Shown: positions 53,301-60,448 of the stretch, piece after piece
Layout: each line of letters opens with the position of its first letter
Position numbering within the stretch: the first letter of the stretch is position 1
NCBI RefSeq assembly: GCF_021602345.1
Contig: NZ_BQID01000006.1
Coordinates: forward strand, 62,001-126,000
Direction: 5' to 3'
DNA length: 64,000 bases
From: Pseudomonas pharyngis
GTDB lineage: Bacteria; Pseudomonadota; Gammaproteobacteria; Pseudomonadales; Pseudomonadaceae
Translations under genes and position numbers: made by a program
The notes under the pieces: model-generated
Told to the model about the DNA's origin: nothing
The model's database searches: none
What the model saw: the letters and a program-made list of their open reading frames with translations, nothing else

Positions 53301-54308
53301 GAAAGCCACCTGCGGATGAACCTGGAAATCGTCGACGGCCAAGGCAAGTTCCTTGGCGAAGGCCGGGATCTGGCCGAACTCACTGCACGTTTCGCCGAAG
53401 CCAGCCAGGCCGCACTGGCGGTGCCACAAAGTGCGAAAAGCCAGCAGCCGGTGGAAGCCAAGGTTTTTGCGCCAGTGGCGGAAAAGACCCAACAGAAGAT
53501 CGCCGGGCTGTCGATGACGGTGTATCCGGCGCTGGTGGAAGAGGGCGGTACGGTCAAGGAAGGGCGATTTTCTACCCCGGCCGAAGCCGAATTCCAGCAC
53601 CGCCGCGCCTTGCAACGTCTGCTGCTGCAGCAACTGGCCGAACCGGCGAAGTTCCTGCGCGGCAAGTTGCCGGGCCTGACCGAACTGGGCCTGCTGTACC
53701 GCGAACTGGGGCGGGTTGATGCGCTGGTCGAAGACATTCTGCTGGCCAGCCTCGACAGCTGCATTCTTGACGGTGAAGACCCGTTGCCGCGTGACGGCGC
53801 AGGGCTGGCGGCACTGGCCGAGCGCAAGCGCGGCAGCTGGACCGAGCACGCCGAACGGGTGGCACGCCTGACTCTGGAAATCCTCAAGCTCTGGCACGGT
53901 CTGCAAAAGCGCTTCAAGGGCAAGATCGACCTGGCTCAGGCGGTGGCGCTTAACGATATCAAGCAGCAGCTCAGTCATCTGGTGTATCCGGGCTTCGTCC
54001 GGGAAACGCCGATGCTCTGGCTCAAGGAGTTGCCGCGTTACCTGAAAGCGGTCGAGCAGCGTTTCGAGAAGCTGGGCGCGCAAGTGCAGAAGGATCGGGT
54101 CTGGAGCGGCGAACTCGCCGGGCTCTGGACGCAATACCAGACCCGCGCTGCCAAGCATGCCCAGGAAGGCAAGCGCGATCCGCAGCTTGAGCTGTATCGC
54201 TGGTGGCTGGAGGAGTACCGGGTTTCGCTGTTCGCCCAGCAGTTGGGGACGAAGGTGCCGATCTCCGACAAACGCCTCAACAAGCAGTGGACGCAGGTAG
54301 AACCCTAG
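50397..54308 (+). CDS. hrpA: ATP-dependent RNA helicase HrpA
   Basis: A 1303-aa DEAH-box helicase of normal HrpA length. Motif I is GETGSGKTTQLPK near residue 98, Ia TQPRRIAARS, motif II DEAHERSLN (DEAH) near 186, III SATID, and VI QRKGRCGR near 404. Helicase-associated and OB-fold domains follow, then the long DUF3418 C-terminal region found only in HrpA. It unwinds or remodels RNA, with a role on stalled ribosomes in enterobacteria (established for the family). Starts at ATG 50397, 86 bases after the repeat element. Confidence 0.97.
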   Translation: MTDESPSIDKLLKNLDHAMLADRHRLRRQLLELRKKPDEAKLAQWVARMQASCDQVLARKASLPVIRYDDSLPIAAKRDEIKKALEKHQVLIIAGETGSGKTTQLPKICLEIGRGQHGLIGHTQPRRIAARSVASRVAEELGTPLGALVGYQVRFEDQSDSNTLIKLMTDGILLAETQNDRYLERYDTIIVDEAHERSLNIDFLLGYLKTLLPRRPDLKVIITSATIDLERFSKHFDDAPIVEVSGRTFPVETWYRPLTLEQDEEGNRVEDDLTVDQAILATLDEIAAYERSERRSPGDVLVFLPGEREIRDAADMLRKAQLKHTEILPLYARLSPAEQQRIFQSHPGRRVVLATNVAETSLTVPGIRYVIDSGTARISRYSYRAKVQRLPIEAISQASANQRKGRCGRVEPGICVRLYSEEDFLGRPEFTDPEILRTNLAAVILQMLHLRLGEITDFPFIEPPDGKAISDGFNLLQELSAVDRNSQLTPLGRQLARLPVDPRMGRMLLEAAKLGSLQEVLIVASAMSIQDPRERPPERQQAADQAHAQWKDADSDFAGLVNLWRGFEEQRQALTASPLRNWCRKNFLNYLRLREWRDSHRQLSLICRDLQLSLNKEPADYPKLHKAVLVGLLSQIGQKTEDGDYLGARQRRFWIHPSSGIGKKRPQWVMTAELVETTKLYARMVAKIDADWIEPLAGHLIKKNHFEPHWEKKRGQVVAFEQITLFGLIVVGRRPVHYGPVDPVVSRELFIREGLVRGEIQSRAKCLTANKQLLEQLDELEAKARRRDILADEETLYAFYDARLPAEIHQTATFDSWYRVNSQKDPQLLIMREEDVLAREASEVTAQHYPDTLHIGDLELALSYHFEPNHPRDGVTLRVPAPLLPMLPPERLEWLVPGLIEAKCIALVRNLPKALRKNFVPVPDFIKAALQRMTFAEGSLPQALGRELLRMTGARVSDEAWAEAAQQVESHLRMNLEIVDGQGKFLGEGRDLAELTARFAEASQAALAVPQSAKSQQPVEAKVFAPVAEKTQQKIAGLSMTVYPALVEEGGTVKEGRFSTPAEAEFQHRRALQRLLLQQLAEPAKFLRGKLPGLTELGLLYRELGRVDALVEDILLASLDSCILDGEDPLPRDGAGLAALAERKRGSWTEHAERVARLTLEILKLWHGLQKRFKGKIDLAQAVALNDIKQQLSHLVYPGFVRETPMLWLKELPRYLKAVEQRFEKLGAQVQKDRVWSGELAGLWTQYQTRAAKHAQEGKRDPQLELYRWWLEEYRVSLFAQQLGTKVPISDKRLNKQWTQVEP

Positions 54309-54317
54309 CGAGTGCCT

Positions 54318-54374
54318 GATCGCTCCGTGGGAACGATCACAAATTCCCCTTGTGGGAGCAAGGTCGCTCCCACA
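54318..54374. repeat. Two adjacent short palindromes after hrpA
   Basis: TGATCG-(CTCCGTGGGAA)-CGATCA at 54318-54340 and TGTGGGAGC-AAGGTC-GCTCCCACA at 54351-54374; the second is a perfect 9-bp stem. Both resemble broken REP-type units of the families elsewhere in the window and may terminate hrpA. Confidence 0.75.
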
Positions 54375-54592
54375 TTGGGAAGGTCGTGACGCTTGGGAAA
54401 GGCGCCAAAACCTCGGGTTTATGGCAAACTTCGCCACCATAAATGCCGTTTTCGCGTCCCAGAGCCTTTGCCGGGCCGCGTAACGGAATAAAGCGATGCC
54501 AGGTTTTTGCGTCCCTGATACGGGAATGGACCCTTTGCGTGTTGGCACGTCGGTGCCAGCACTTTCTGCCTGAACAGATTAGAGAAACGACC

Positions 54593-55714
54593 ATGCATAA
54601 CGTCGTCATCAGCGGCACCGGCCTGTACACCCCGGCCAACAGCATCTCCAACGAAGAGCTGGTGCAGTCTTTCAATACCTACGTCGCCCAGTTCAACGCG
54701 GACAACGCCGACGCCATCGCCAGCGGCGAAATCCAGGCCCTGACCGAGTCCAGCGCCGCGTTCATCGAAAAAGCTTCCGGCATCAAGAGCCGCTTTGTCA
54801 TGGACAAGGACGGCATCCTCGACCCTGCGCGCATGGCGCCACGGCTGCCGGAGCGTTCCAACGACGAATGGTCGGTACTCTGCCAGATGGCCATCGGCGC
54901 TGCCGAACAAGCCTTGCAACGTGCCGGCAAGACCGCCGCCGACATCGACGGCGTGATTGTCGCCTGCTCCAACCTGCAGCGCGCCTACCCGGCCATCGCC
55001 ATCGAAGTCCAGGAAGCGCTGGGCATCCAGGGTTTCGGTTTCGACATGAACGTGGCCTGCTCGTCGGCGACCTTCGGTATCCAGCAAGCGGCCAACACCG
55101 TGCAACTGGGTCAGGCCCGGGCGATCCTGATGGTCAACCCGGAAGTCTGCACCGGTCACCTGAACTTCCGTGACCGCGACAGCCACTTCATCTTCGGTGA
55201 CGCCGCCACGGCGGTGATCATCGAGCGCGCCGATCTGGCGACGTCGAAACACCAGTTCGATGTGGTCAGCACCAAACTGCTGACCAAGTTTTCCAACAAC
55301 ATCCGCAACAACTTCGGCTTCCTCAACCGCGCGGCGGAAGAGGGCATCGGCGCCCGCGACAAACTGTTCGTGCAGGAAGGCCGCAAGGTGTTCAAGGATG
55401 TCTGCCCGATGGTGGCCGAGCTGATCGGCGAGCATCTGGAAGAGAACAAGCTCAACGTCGGTGACGTGAAGCGCTTCTGGCTGCACCAGGCCAACCTGAG
55501 CATGAACCACCTGATCGTGCGCAAGCTGCTGGGTCGCGAAGCCACCGAAGAAGAAGCCCCGGTGATTCTCGACACCTACGCCAACACCAGCTCCGCCGGT
55601 TCCGTGATCGCGTTCCACAAATATCAGGACGATCTGGCGGCCGGTTCGCTGGCGGTGCTTAGTTCGTTCGGTGCCGGTTACTCGATTGGTAGCGTGATTC
55701 TGCGTAAACGCTAA
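54593..55714 (+). CDS. Beta-ketoacyl-ACP synthase III (FabH-like)
   Basis: A 373-aa FabH-family condensing enzyme. The catalytic Cys is in NVACSSATF near residue 155, His in FWLHQANLSMNH near 295 and Asn in TYANTSSAGS near 336. It has an insertion relative to FabH near residues 25-75. The gene order hrpA...FabH-like...ECF sigma...zinc-finger anti-sigma is that of P. aeruginosa PA3286-PA3284; that FabH-like protein is reported to divert octanoyl-CoA from beta-oxidation into fatty acid synthesis. I apply this from memory and by similarity. ATG 54593 was chosen; upstream frame to 54443 is extra. Confidence 0.88.
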   Translation: MHNVVISGTGLYTPANSISNEELVQSFNTYVAQFNADNADAIASGEIQALTESSAAFIEKASGIKSRFVMDKDGILDPARMAPRLPERSNDEWSVLCQMAIGAAEQALQRAGKTAADIDGVIVACSNLQRAYPAIAIEVQEALGIQGFGFDMNVACSSATFGIQQAANTVQLGQARAILMVNPEVCTGHLNFRDRDSHFIFGDAATAVIIERADLATSKHQFDVVSTKLLTKFSNNIRNNFGFLNRAAEEGIGARDKLFVQEGRKVFKDVCPMVAELIGEHLEENKLNVGDVKRFWLHQANLSMNHLIVRKLLGREATEEEAPVILDTYANTSSAGSVIAFHKYQDDLAAGSLAVLSSFGAGYSIGSVILRKR

Positions 55715-55792
55715 GAGCGAGTTCATTTCCTCTTAATCGTGCTGACGTTTCCTACATCCGAATCGGCGCGAGCGCTGTAATTTTCGAAACTG

Positions 55793-55814
55793 GCGGCAGG
55801 AGAGATCCTGCCGC
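55793..55814 (+). terminator. Stem-loop before the ECF sigma gene
   Basis: GCGGCAGGA and TCCTGCCGC form a perfect 9-bp stem with a GAGA loop, followed by TATCATTTT. It lies 79 bases after the FabH-like gene and 36 bases before the ECF start, so it can end the first transcript or sit in the leader of the second. Confidence 0.6.
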
Positions 55815-55849
55815 TATCATTTTCGGAGTCAGGAAAAGGGGATTGATGG

Positions 55850-56461
55850 ATGGCGGTTGACGACACACAACTGCTCGAGCGGTTGTTGGCAGGCGAACAG
55901 AAAGCCTTCAAGGAACTGGTCAGCACCTATCAAAGCCCCATGCGCGCGGTCGCCTACGCGATTGTCGGCCAGCGCCACGTCGAAGAAGTGGTGCAGGACG
56001 CGTGGCTGTCGGTGGTGCGTAATATCGGCCGTTTCGAGGGGCGCTCCAGTCTCAAGACCTGGCTGCTGACCATCACCGCCAACTCGGCCAAGAGCCGCTA
56101 CAAACTCAATCGTCGCGAAGTGTTGCTGGATGATCTGCCGTCCCCCCACGGCACCATCGACGACAATCGCTTCTCTCCCGGCGACGGTCACTGGCTGGTC
56201 GCACCGTTCGCCTGGCACCAGGACACGCCCGAAGCGTTGCTGACGGAAGGCGAGCTGCGTGAATGCCTGGAGCATACGTTGCTCAGTCTCTCCGAACTTC
56301 AGAGCAGTGTGCTCACGCTGCGCGAGCGTCAGGGTCTGGAGCTGGAGGACATCTGTAATCTTCTGGAGATCTCGCTCTCCAATGTCCGCGTGTTGCTGCA
56401 CAGGGCACGCTTGAAGGTCTTCGCGACCGTGGAGCATTTTGAGGAGACGGGAGAATGTTGA
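55850..56461 (+). CDS. ECF-family RNA polymerase sigma factor
   Basis: A 203-aa sigma-70-family protein of the ECF type. Region 2 is seen as LVSTYQSPMRAVAYAIVGQRHVEEVVQDAWL (split) near residues 23-55 and region 4 as LSELQSSVLTLRERQGLELEDICNLL near 145, with the HTH ISLSNVRVLLHRARLK. A longer than usual linker (about 90-135) is present. AAAAGGGG lies before ATG 55850. The zinc-finger anti-sigma gene overlaps its end. Orthologue position: PA3285 of P. aeruginosa. The regulon is unknown. Confidence 0.92.
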   Translation: MAVDDTQLLERLLAGEQKAFKELVSTYQSPMRAVAYAIVGQRHVEEVVQDAWLSVVRNIGRFEGRSSLKTWLLTITANSAKSRYKLNRREVLLDDLPSPHGTIDDNRFSPGDGHWLVAPFAWHQDTPEALLTEGELRECLEHTLLSLSELQSSVLTLRERQGLELEDICNLLEISLSNVRVLLHRARLKVFATVEHFEETGEC

Positions 56462-56691
56462 CCTGCAAGGAGCAAGTGGCGCGATCCAGCGATTATCTCG
56501 ATGGCCAGTTGAGCTTTCGCGAGAAGTTGATGGTGCGTCATCACCTGATGTTCTGCCGCAATTGCCGGCGGTTCATTCGCCAGATGCGTTTGATGCAGGC
56601 GACGTTGCGAGCGATGCCGCAAAAGCCTGAAGAGGGCGTGGACGCGTTGGCCGAGCAGCTGGCACAGCTGCGGCGCAAGGATCGATCCTGA
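56455..56691 (+). CDS. Zinc-finger anti-sigma factor
   Basis: A 78-aa zf-HC2-type protein: MLTCKEQVARSSDYLDGQL then HHLMFCRNCRRF carrying the His-x3-Cys-x2-Cys zinc motif near residues 27-37, with another Cys at position 4. No transmembrane segment, so a cytoplasmic anti-sigma. ATG 56455 overlaps the sigma gene by seven bases, so both are made in step. Zinc-type anti-sigmas of this form often sense redox or metal stress (family knowledge). Confidence 0.88.
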   Translation: MLTCKEQVARSSDYLDGQLSFREKLMVRHHLMFCRNCRRFIRQMRLMQATLRAMPQKPEEGVDALAEQLAQLRRKDRS

Positions 56692-56696
56692 AAACA

Positions 56697-56754
56697 CAGA
56701 CTGGCGCGGCCGCAGCGAACGGATGATGGGGATCGCTGCGGCCGCGCCAGTCTG
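56697..56754. terminator. Long perfect stem-loop (22-bp stem)
   Basis: CAGACTGGCGCGGCCGCAGC and its exact inverse complement form a 22-bp stem (56697-56718 with 56733-56754) around a 14-base loop. It begins six bases after the anti-sigma stop. There is only a weak T-run; the length and perfection are above ordinary terminators. Confidence 0.75.
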
Positions 56755-56763
56755 TTGAAGCCT

Positions 56764-56803
56764 CTTCAAACGATGGAACCGGATGTAAACCCATCGTTTG
56801 AAG
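56764..56803. terminator. Second perfect stem-loop (13-bp stem) after the porin gene
   Basis: CTTCAAACGATGG and CCATCGTTTGAAG pair exactly across a 14-base loop (AACCGGATGTAAAC). It lies 17 bases from the end of the porin gene on the opposite strand and is the likely transcription end of that gene. Confidence 0.75.
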
Positions 56804-56819
56804 TCTGTTGCCGGGTTGC

Positions 56820-58142
56820 TTAGAACTTCGCTTCCGCGTCCAGCTGCAGGGTGTTGGTGTCTGCATCACGCTGGGTACGGCTGGAGAAGTCGGCCTTGGT
56901 CAGGAAGTAAGTCGCACCAATGGCGAAGTTTTTGTCGATGTCGTAGCCGACCTTGAACTTGTGGCCACGGGAACCGGTGGTGCCGTTGGCGAAGTCCGAA
57001 TCGGTGAAGGCGCCGACCACCGCGTTGCGCTGCACGTCACGATAGTTGTAGTCGAGGTTCAGGCCGAAGACCTTCGACTTGGCACCTACCAGCCACGCGG
57101 TGTCCTGATCGGTCACTGCATCGTTGTTCTTCACGTACTGACCGTAGAACGACAGCGGCATTGGCAGGCCGCCGATGTCGACCTGGCTGAAGCCTTCGTA
57201 CAGACGGAATTCGTTGTCGGCCGAGTTGCCGTTGACGGCCAGGGCGCACGGCGTGGAGGTGCCGGTGCAACGGCTGTCTTCGTCGTTCTGGTAGGCGTAG
57301 ACGCTGCCGCCCAGGGTCAGTTTCAGGTTGTCGGTGATGGCGAAGCGGCTGCCCAACTGGCCGGCGGTCAGGCGCAGGTCGTGACGGAACTGCACGCCGT
57401 CGCCATCGACGTTGTCCTTGAGGTTGTAGTTACCCAGGCTGCCGAACAGTTCGATGCTGCTGCCCAACGGATACTTGTAGGTAACGGCCAGACCTTCCGG
57501 GTTGATGTCGCTGTCCCAGATCACGTCGCCCATGCTCACCCACGGTTGCAGCATCTTGCCGCCGATGATGTGCAGGTTCTTGATCTGGTCCGGGTGGTAG
57601 TCGATGTAGCCCAGGTCGAGCCAGATCTGCTTCTTGTCGAAGTAGTTGTCCTGGTCCTGGTTGGTCGAACGGGCGTCGTCGCCGCCGCCGGTGGCGATAC
57701 GGATGCCGGTGTCGACTTGCGGGTTGATCTCGGTGTACGCACCCAGACGGGCACGGATGCGCTGGCGATCCTTGTCGCGGCCGCCGTTGTTCGGCTCGCC
57801 GTCGATCTTGATGGTTTCCTGACGGATACGCACGTCACCCTTGAACTGGGTCTTGGCGGCCCAGGCCAGTTTCTGGTCGAAACTGCTGAGTTCGTTGGTT
57901 TTCTTCGCGGTCGCCGCGATTTGCTCGTTGGTCTCTTGCTGCGCCTGCTGCGCGATTTGCTGGGCCTTCTGATCCTTGGCCAGTTCAGTTTGCAGTTCAA
58001 CGTACTGCGCCTGGGAAATCGAACCGTTAGCCTTGAGCATGTCGAGCAGTTTGGCGTCGACTGCGGCACTGGCCGGAACACTCATGGCCAGCAACAAGCC
58101 ACCGCACAGGGCCGCCGCAGTTTTCGTGGAAGCAAGACGCAT
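56820..58142 (-). CDS. Putative outer membrane porin (Porin_5-like)
   Basis: A 440-aa exported protein: signal peptide ending VPASAA, then a coiled region (AKDQKAQQIAQQAQQETNEQI) and a beta-barrel rich in aromatic-ended strands (LDLGYIDYH, NYNYRDVQRN, FAIGATYFLTKADFS). The C-terminal residue is Phe (EAKF), the outer-membrane insertion signal. It matches the 'putative porin' family of Pseudomonas. ATG 58142 has CGGAGATTGCT upstream; the frame to 58316 is extra. Substrate unknown. Two stem-loops flank the stop. Confidence 0.88.
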   Translation of the reverse strand: MRLASTKTAAALCGGLLLAMSVPASAAVDAKLLDMLKANGSISQAQYVELQTELAKDQKAQQIAQQAQQETNEQIAATAKKTNELSSFDQKLAWAAKTQFKGDVRIRQETIKIDGEPNNGGRDKDRQRIRARLGAYTEINPQVDTGIRIATGGGDDARSTNQDQDNYFDKKQIWLDLGYIDYHPDQIKNLHIIGGKMLQPWVSMGDVIWDSDINPEGLAVTYKYPLGSSIELFGSLGNYNLKDNVDGDGVQFRHDLRLTAGQLGSRFAITDNLKLTLGGSVYAYQNDEDSRCTGTSTPCALAVNGNSADNEFRLYEGFSQVDIGGLPMPLSFYGQYVKNNDAVTDQDTAWLVGAKSKVFGLNLDYNYRDVQRNAVVGAFTDSDFANGTTGSRGHKFKVGYDIDKNFAIGATYFLTKADFSSRTQRDADTNTLQLDAEAKF

Positions 58143-58394
58143 AGCAATCTCCGAAGATGAAAAGGGGATGGCTGAACCATCCTGGGCACAACCGACGGTT
58201 TGACGGTCGGAAAACAGTGTCCGGGGTAGAACCCGGCGCTCTAAAAACAGGCGCCAGTATCGCGATGGTTTATGACAGAGCAGTGGCACGATGATGGCAG
58301 GTTGATGACGATACAAAGCTGCCGTGAACTATTGATTTAGAGCGCTGTCGCGTAATCGGACGTGGGCAACGCCCCGCCGATCAGCGATACTCGC

Positions 58395-58410
58395 CGGGCG
58401 TTCACGCCCG
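58395..58410 (+). promoter_or_regulatory. Palindrome just before a ribosome-binding site
   Basis: CGGGCGT-TC-ACGCCCG is a perfect 7-bp stem ending seven bases before the GAGAGG site of the next gene. It may be an operator or a leader hairpin of the FemAB/GNAT-like gene. Confidence 0.45.
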
Positions 58411-58425
58411 AAAGTGGAGAGGAAA

Positions 58426-59550
58426 ATGCCGCTGCAACGTCTGCATAAACTGTCGGAAATTCCAGCGTCCGACTGGGATGTTCTGGTCCCGCAAAACCAG
58501 CCGTTTCTGCGCCACGCCTTCCTGGCTTCGCTGGAGGACAGCGGCAGCGTCGGCCCGCACACCGGCTGGCAAGCGGAGCATTTGCTGCACGTCAAAGCGG
58601 GGCGCGTGATCGCCGCGTTGCCCGGTTATCGCAAGTGGCACTCCTACGGAGAATACGTGTTCGATCACGGCTGGGCCGATGCCTGCGCCCGCGCCGGCAT
58701 CGATTACTACCCCAAGTTCCTCAGCGCCGTGCCGTTCAGCCCGGTCAGCGGCCCACGGTTGTTGGCAGCGAATGTCGAGGACGGATTCGAGCTGCTCAAG
58801 AGCCTGCCGGGCTATCTGGAAATCGAAGAGCTCTCCAGCGCCCACATCAACTTCACCGATGCATTTACCGATGCCGCCATGGCCGAGCAGCCGGGCTGGC
58901 TGCAACGCATCGGCTGTCAGTACCACTGGCAGAATCGCGGCTATCGCGACTTTCAGGACTTTCTCGACGTGCTCGCCTCGCGCAAGCGCAAGCAGATGCG
59001 CAAGGAGCGCGAGCAAGTGGCGGGACAGGGTTTCGAGTTCGAATGGCTGGAAGGCCGCGAGCTGGACGAGGCGCAGTGGGATTTCGTCTACGCCTGTTAT
59101 GCCAACACCTACGCGGTGCGTCGGCAGGCACCGTACCTGACCCGGGAGTTCTTCAGCCTGCTGGCCGAGCGCATGCCGGAAGCGATTCGCGTGGTGCTGG
59201 CCCGACAGGGCTCACGGCCGGTGGCGATGGCGTTCAGCCTGGTGGGCGGCGACAGCTTTTACGGGCGTTATTGGGGATGCCTGGCCGAGTTCGACCGGCT
59301 GCACTTCGAGACCTGTTTCTATCAGGGCATGGACTATGCGATTGCCCAGGGCTTTCAGCGTTTCGATGCCGGTGCCCAGGGCGAGCACAAACTGATTCGC
59401 GGCTTCGAACCGGTGATTACCCATTCCTGGCATTACCTGCGCCATCCCGGTTTGAAAGTCGCGGTAAAAGACTTCCTGCACCAGGAGCGCGCCGGTGTAC
59501 TGGCTTATGCGGAAGAGGCGAGGAGCGCCTTGCCGTATCGGCAAGCCTGA
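58426..59550 (+). CDS. GNAT/FemAB-like acyltransferase (DUF482)
   Basis: A 374-aa protein of the DUF482 'peptidogalycan biosynthesis' / GNAT family. Visible blocks are PLFLRHAFL-like NQPFLRHAFLASLEDSGSVG near 24, RKQMRKEREQV near 192, and the late YWGCLAEFDRLHFETCFYQGMDYAIAQ (split) with HKLIRGFEP, which match the acyl-CoA/aminoacyl transfer fold. No signal peptide. The function is unproven. ATG 58426 has GAGAGG upstream; the palindrome at 58395 precedes it. It converges on aqpZ. Confidence 0.82.
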   Translation: MPLQRLHKLSEIPASDWDVLVPQNQPFLRHAFLASLEDSGSVGPHTGWQAEHLLHVKAGRVIAALPGYRKWHSYGEYVFDHGWADACARAGIDYYPKFLSAVPFSPVSGPRLLAANVEDGFELLKSLPGYLEIEELSSAHINFTDAFTDAAMAEQPGWLQRIGCQYHWQNRGYRDFQDFLDVLASRKRKQMRKEREQVAGQGFEFEWLEGRELDEAQWDFVYACYANTYAVRRQAPYLTREFFSLLAERMPEAIRVVLARQGSRPVAMAFSLVGGDSFYGRYWGCLAEFDRLHFETCFYQGMDYAIAQGFQRFDAGAQGEHKLIRGFEPVITHSWHYLRHPGLKVAVKDFLHQERAGVLAYAEEARSALPYRQA

Positions 59551-59565
59551 TCCTCGCCGACTCCC

Positions 59566-60261
59566 TCAGCTGTCTTCCTTGCCTAACCAGCGATAGATCA
59601 CGCCACCAACCACCGCACCGAGCAGCGGCGCGACCCAGAACATCCACAACTGCGCGATGGCCCAGCCGCCGACCATCAGCGCCGGGCCGGTGCTGCGGGC
59701 AGGGTTGACCGAGGTGTTGGTCACCGGAATCGAGATCAGGTGGATCAGCGTCAGGGCCAGGCCAATGGCGATAGGTGCCAGTCCCGCCGGAGCGCGTTTG
59801 TCGGTGGCGCCGAGGATGATCACCACGAACATGGCGGTCATCACCAGCTCGGTGACGAAGCCGGCGGCCATCGAGTATTTGCCCGGAGAGTGTTCGCCAT
59901 AACCGTTTGAGGCCAGGCCGGCGGCGACGTCGAAGCCTTCCTTGCCGCTGCCGATGTAGACGATCAGCGCCGCCGCGAGGATCGCCCCGATCACTTGGGC
60001 AATGATGTAGGCGGGCAGCTCTTTGGCCGGGAATCGACCGCCGACGGACAGACCGACCGACACCGCCGGGTTGAGGTGACAGCCGCTGATGTGGCCGATG
60101 GCAAACGCCATCGTCAGCACCGTCAGACCAAACGCCAGGGCGACTCCCAGCACGCCGATTCCCAAGGGTGAAGACGCGGCAATGACCGCACTGCCGCAAC
60201 CGCCCAACACTAACCAGAACGTACCCAACAACTCAGTGACTGAACGTTTGAACAGAGACAT
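59566..60261 (-). CDS. aqpZ: Aquaporin Z
   Basis: A 231-aa, six-helix water channel. The two NPA motifs are [12 protein letters not shown] near 63 and [12 protein letters not shown] near 187; the selectivity arginine follows the second (NPAR). The N-terminus [21 protein letters not shown] is the usual beginning of AqpZ. ATG 60261, with AAGGAC upstream; the frame extends further but is not family-like. Inner membrane, water flux. The 188 bases to the terminator at 60390 hold its promoter region. Confidence 0.95.
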   Translation of the reverse strand: MSLFKRSVTELLGTFWLVLGGCGSAVIAASSPLGIGVLGVALAFGLTVLTMAFAIGHISGCHLNPAVSVGLSVGGRFPAKELPAYIIAQVIGAILAAALIVYIGSGKEGFDVAAGLASNGYGEHSPGKYSMAAGFVTELVMTAMFVVIILGATDKRAPAGLAPIAIGLALTLIHLISIPVTNTSVNPARSTGPALMVGGWAIAQLWMFWVAPLLGAVVGGVIYRWLGKEDS

Positions 60262-60389
60262 GAGAGTGTCCTTGATAGACGTACTATCGAGACTGGATCG
60301 AGTGGTGCTTCCTTGCAGATTTACGACAGGTTCCGTTCCGGAGCCTTGGGTCAGTACAGCAGGGTTCATGCGAATTTCCAGCAGACGAT

Positions 60390-60434
60390 AAAAAACCGCC
60401 AGAGCCCGTGGGTAGAGGGCTTTGGCGGTTTTTG
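60390..60434 (-). terminator. Terminator of the ABC exporter gene
   Basis: AAAAACCGCCAGAGCCC pairs with GGGCTTTGGCGGTTTTT around a nine-base loop (one G-T pair). It lies 15 bases beyond the stop of the converging transporter gene, which reads leftward; A/T runs on both sides make it bidirectional. Confidence 0.9.
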
Positions 60435-60448
60435 TGTTTCGCGCAGGA

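Noticed and set aside
50373-54548. Two very long minus-strand frames (663 and 726 codons) opposite hrpA
   Set aside because: HrpA motifs are exact on the plus strand; the antisense frames are a by-product of codon bias and have no domain or ribosome-binding site.
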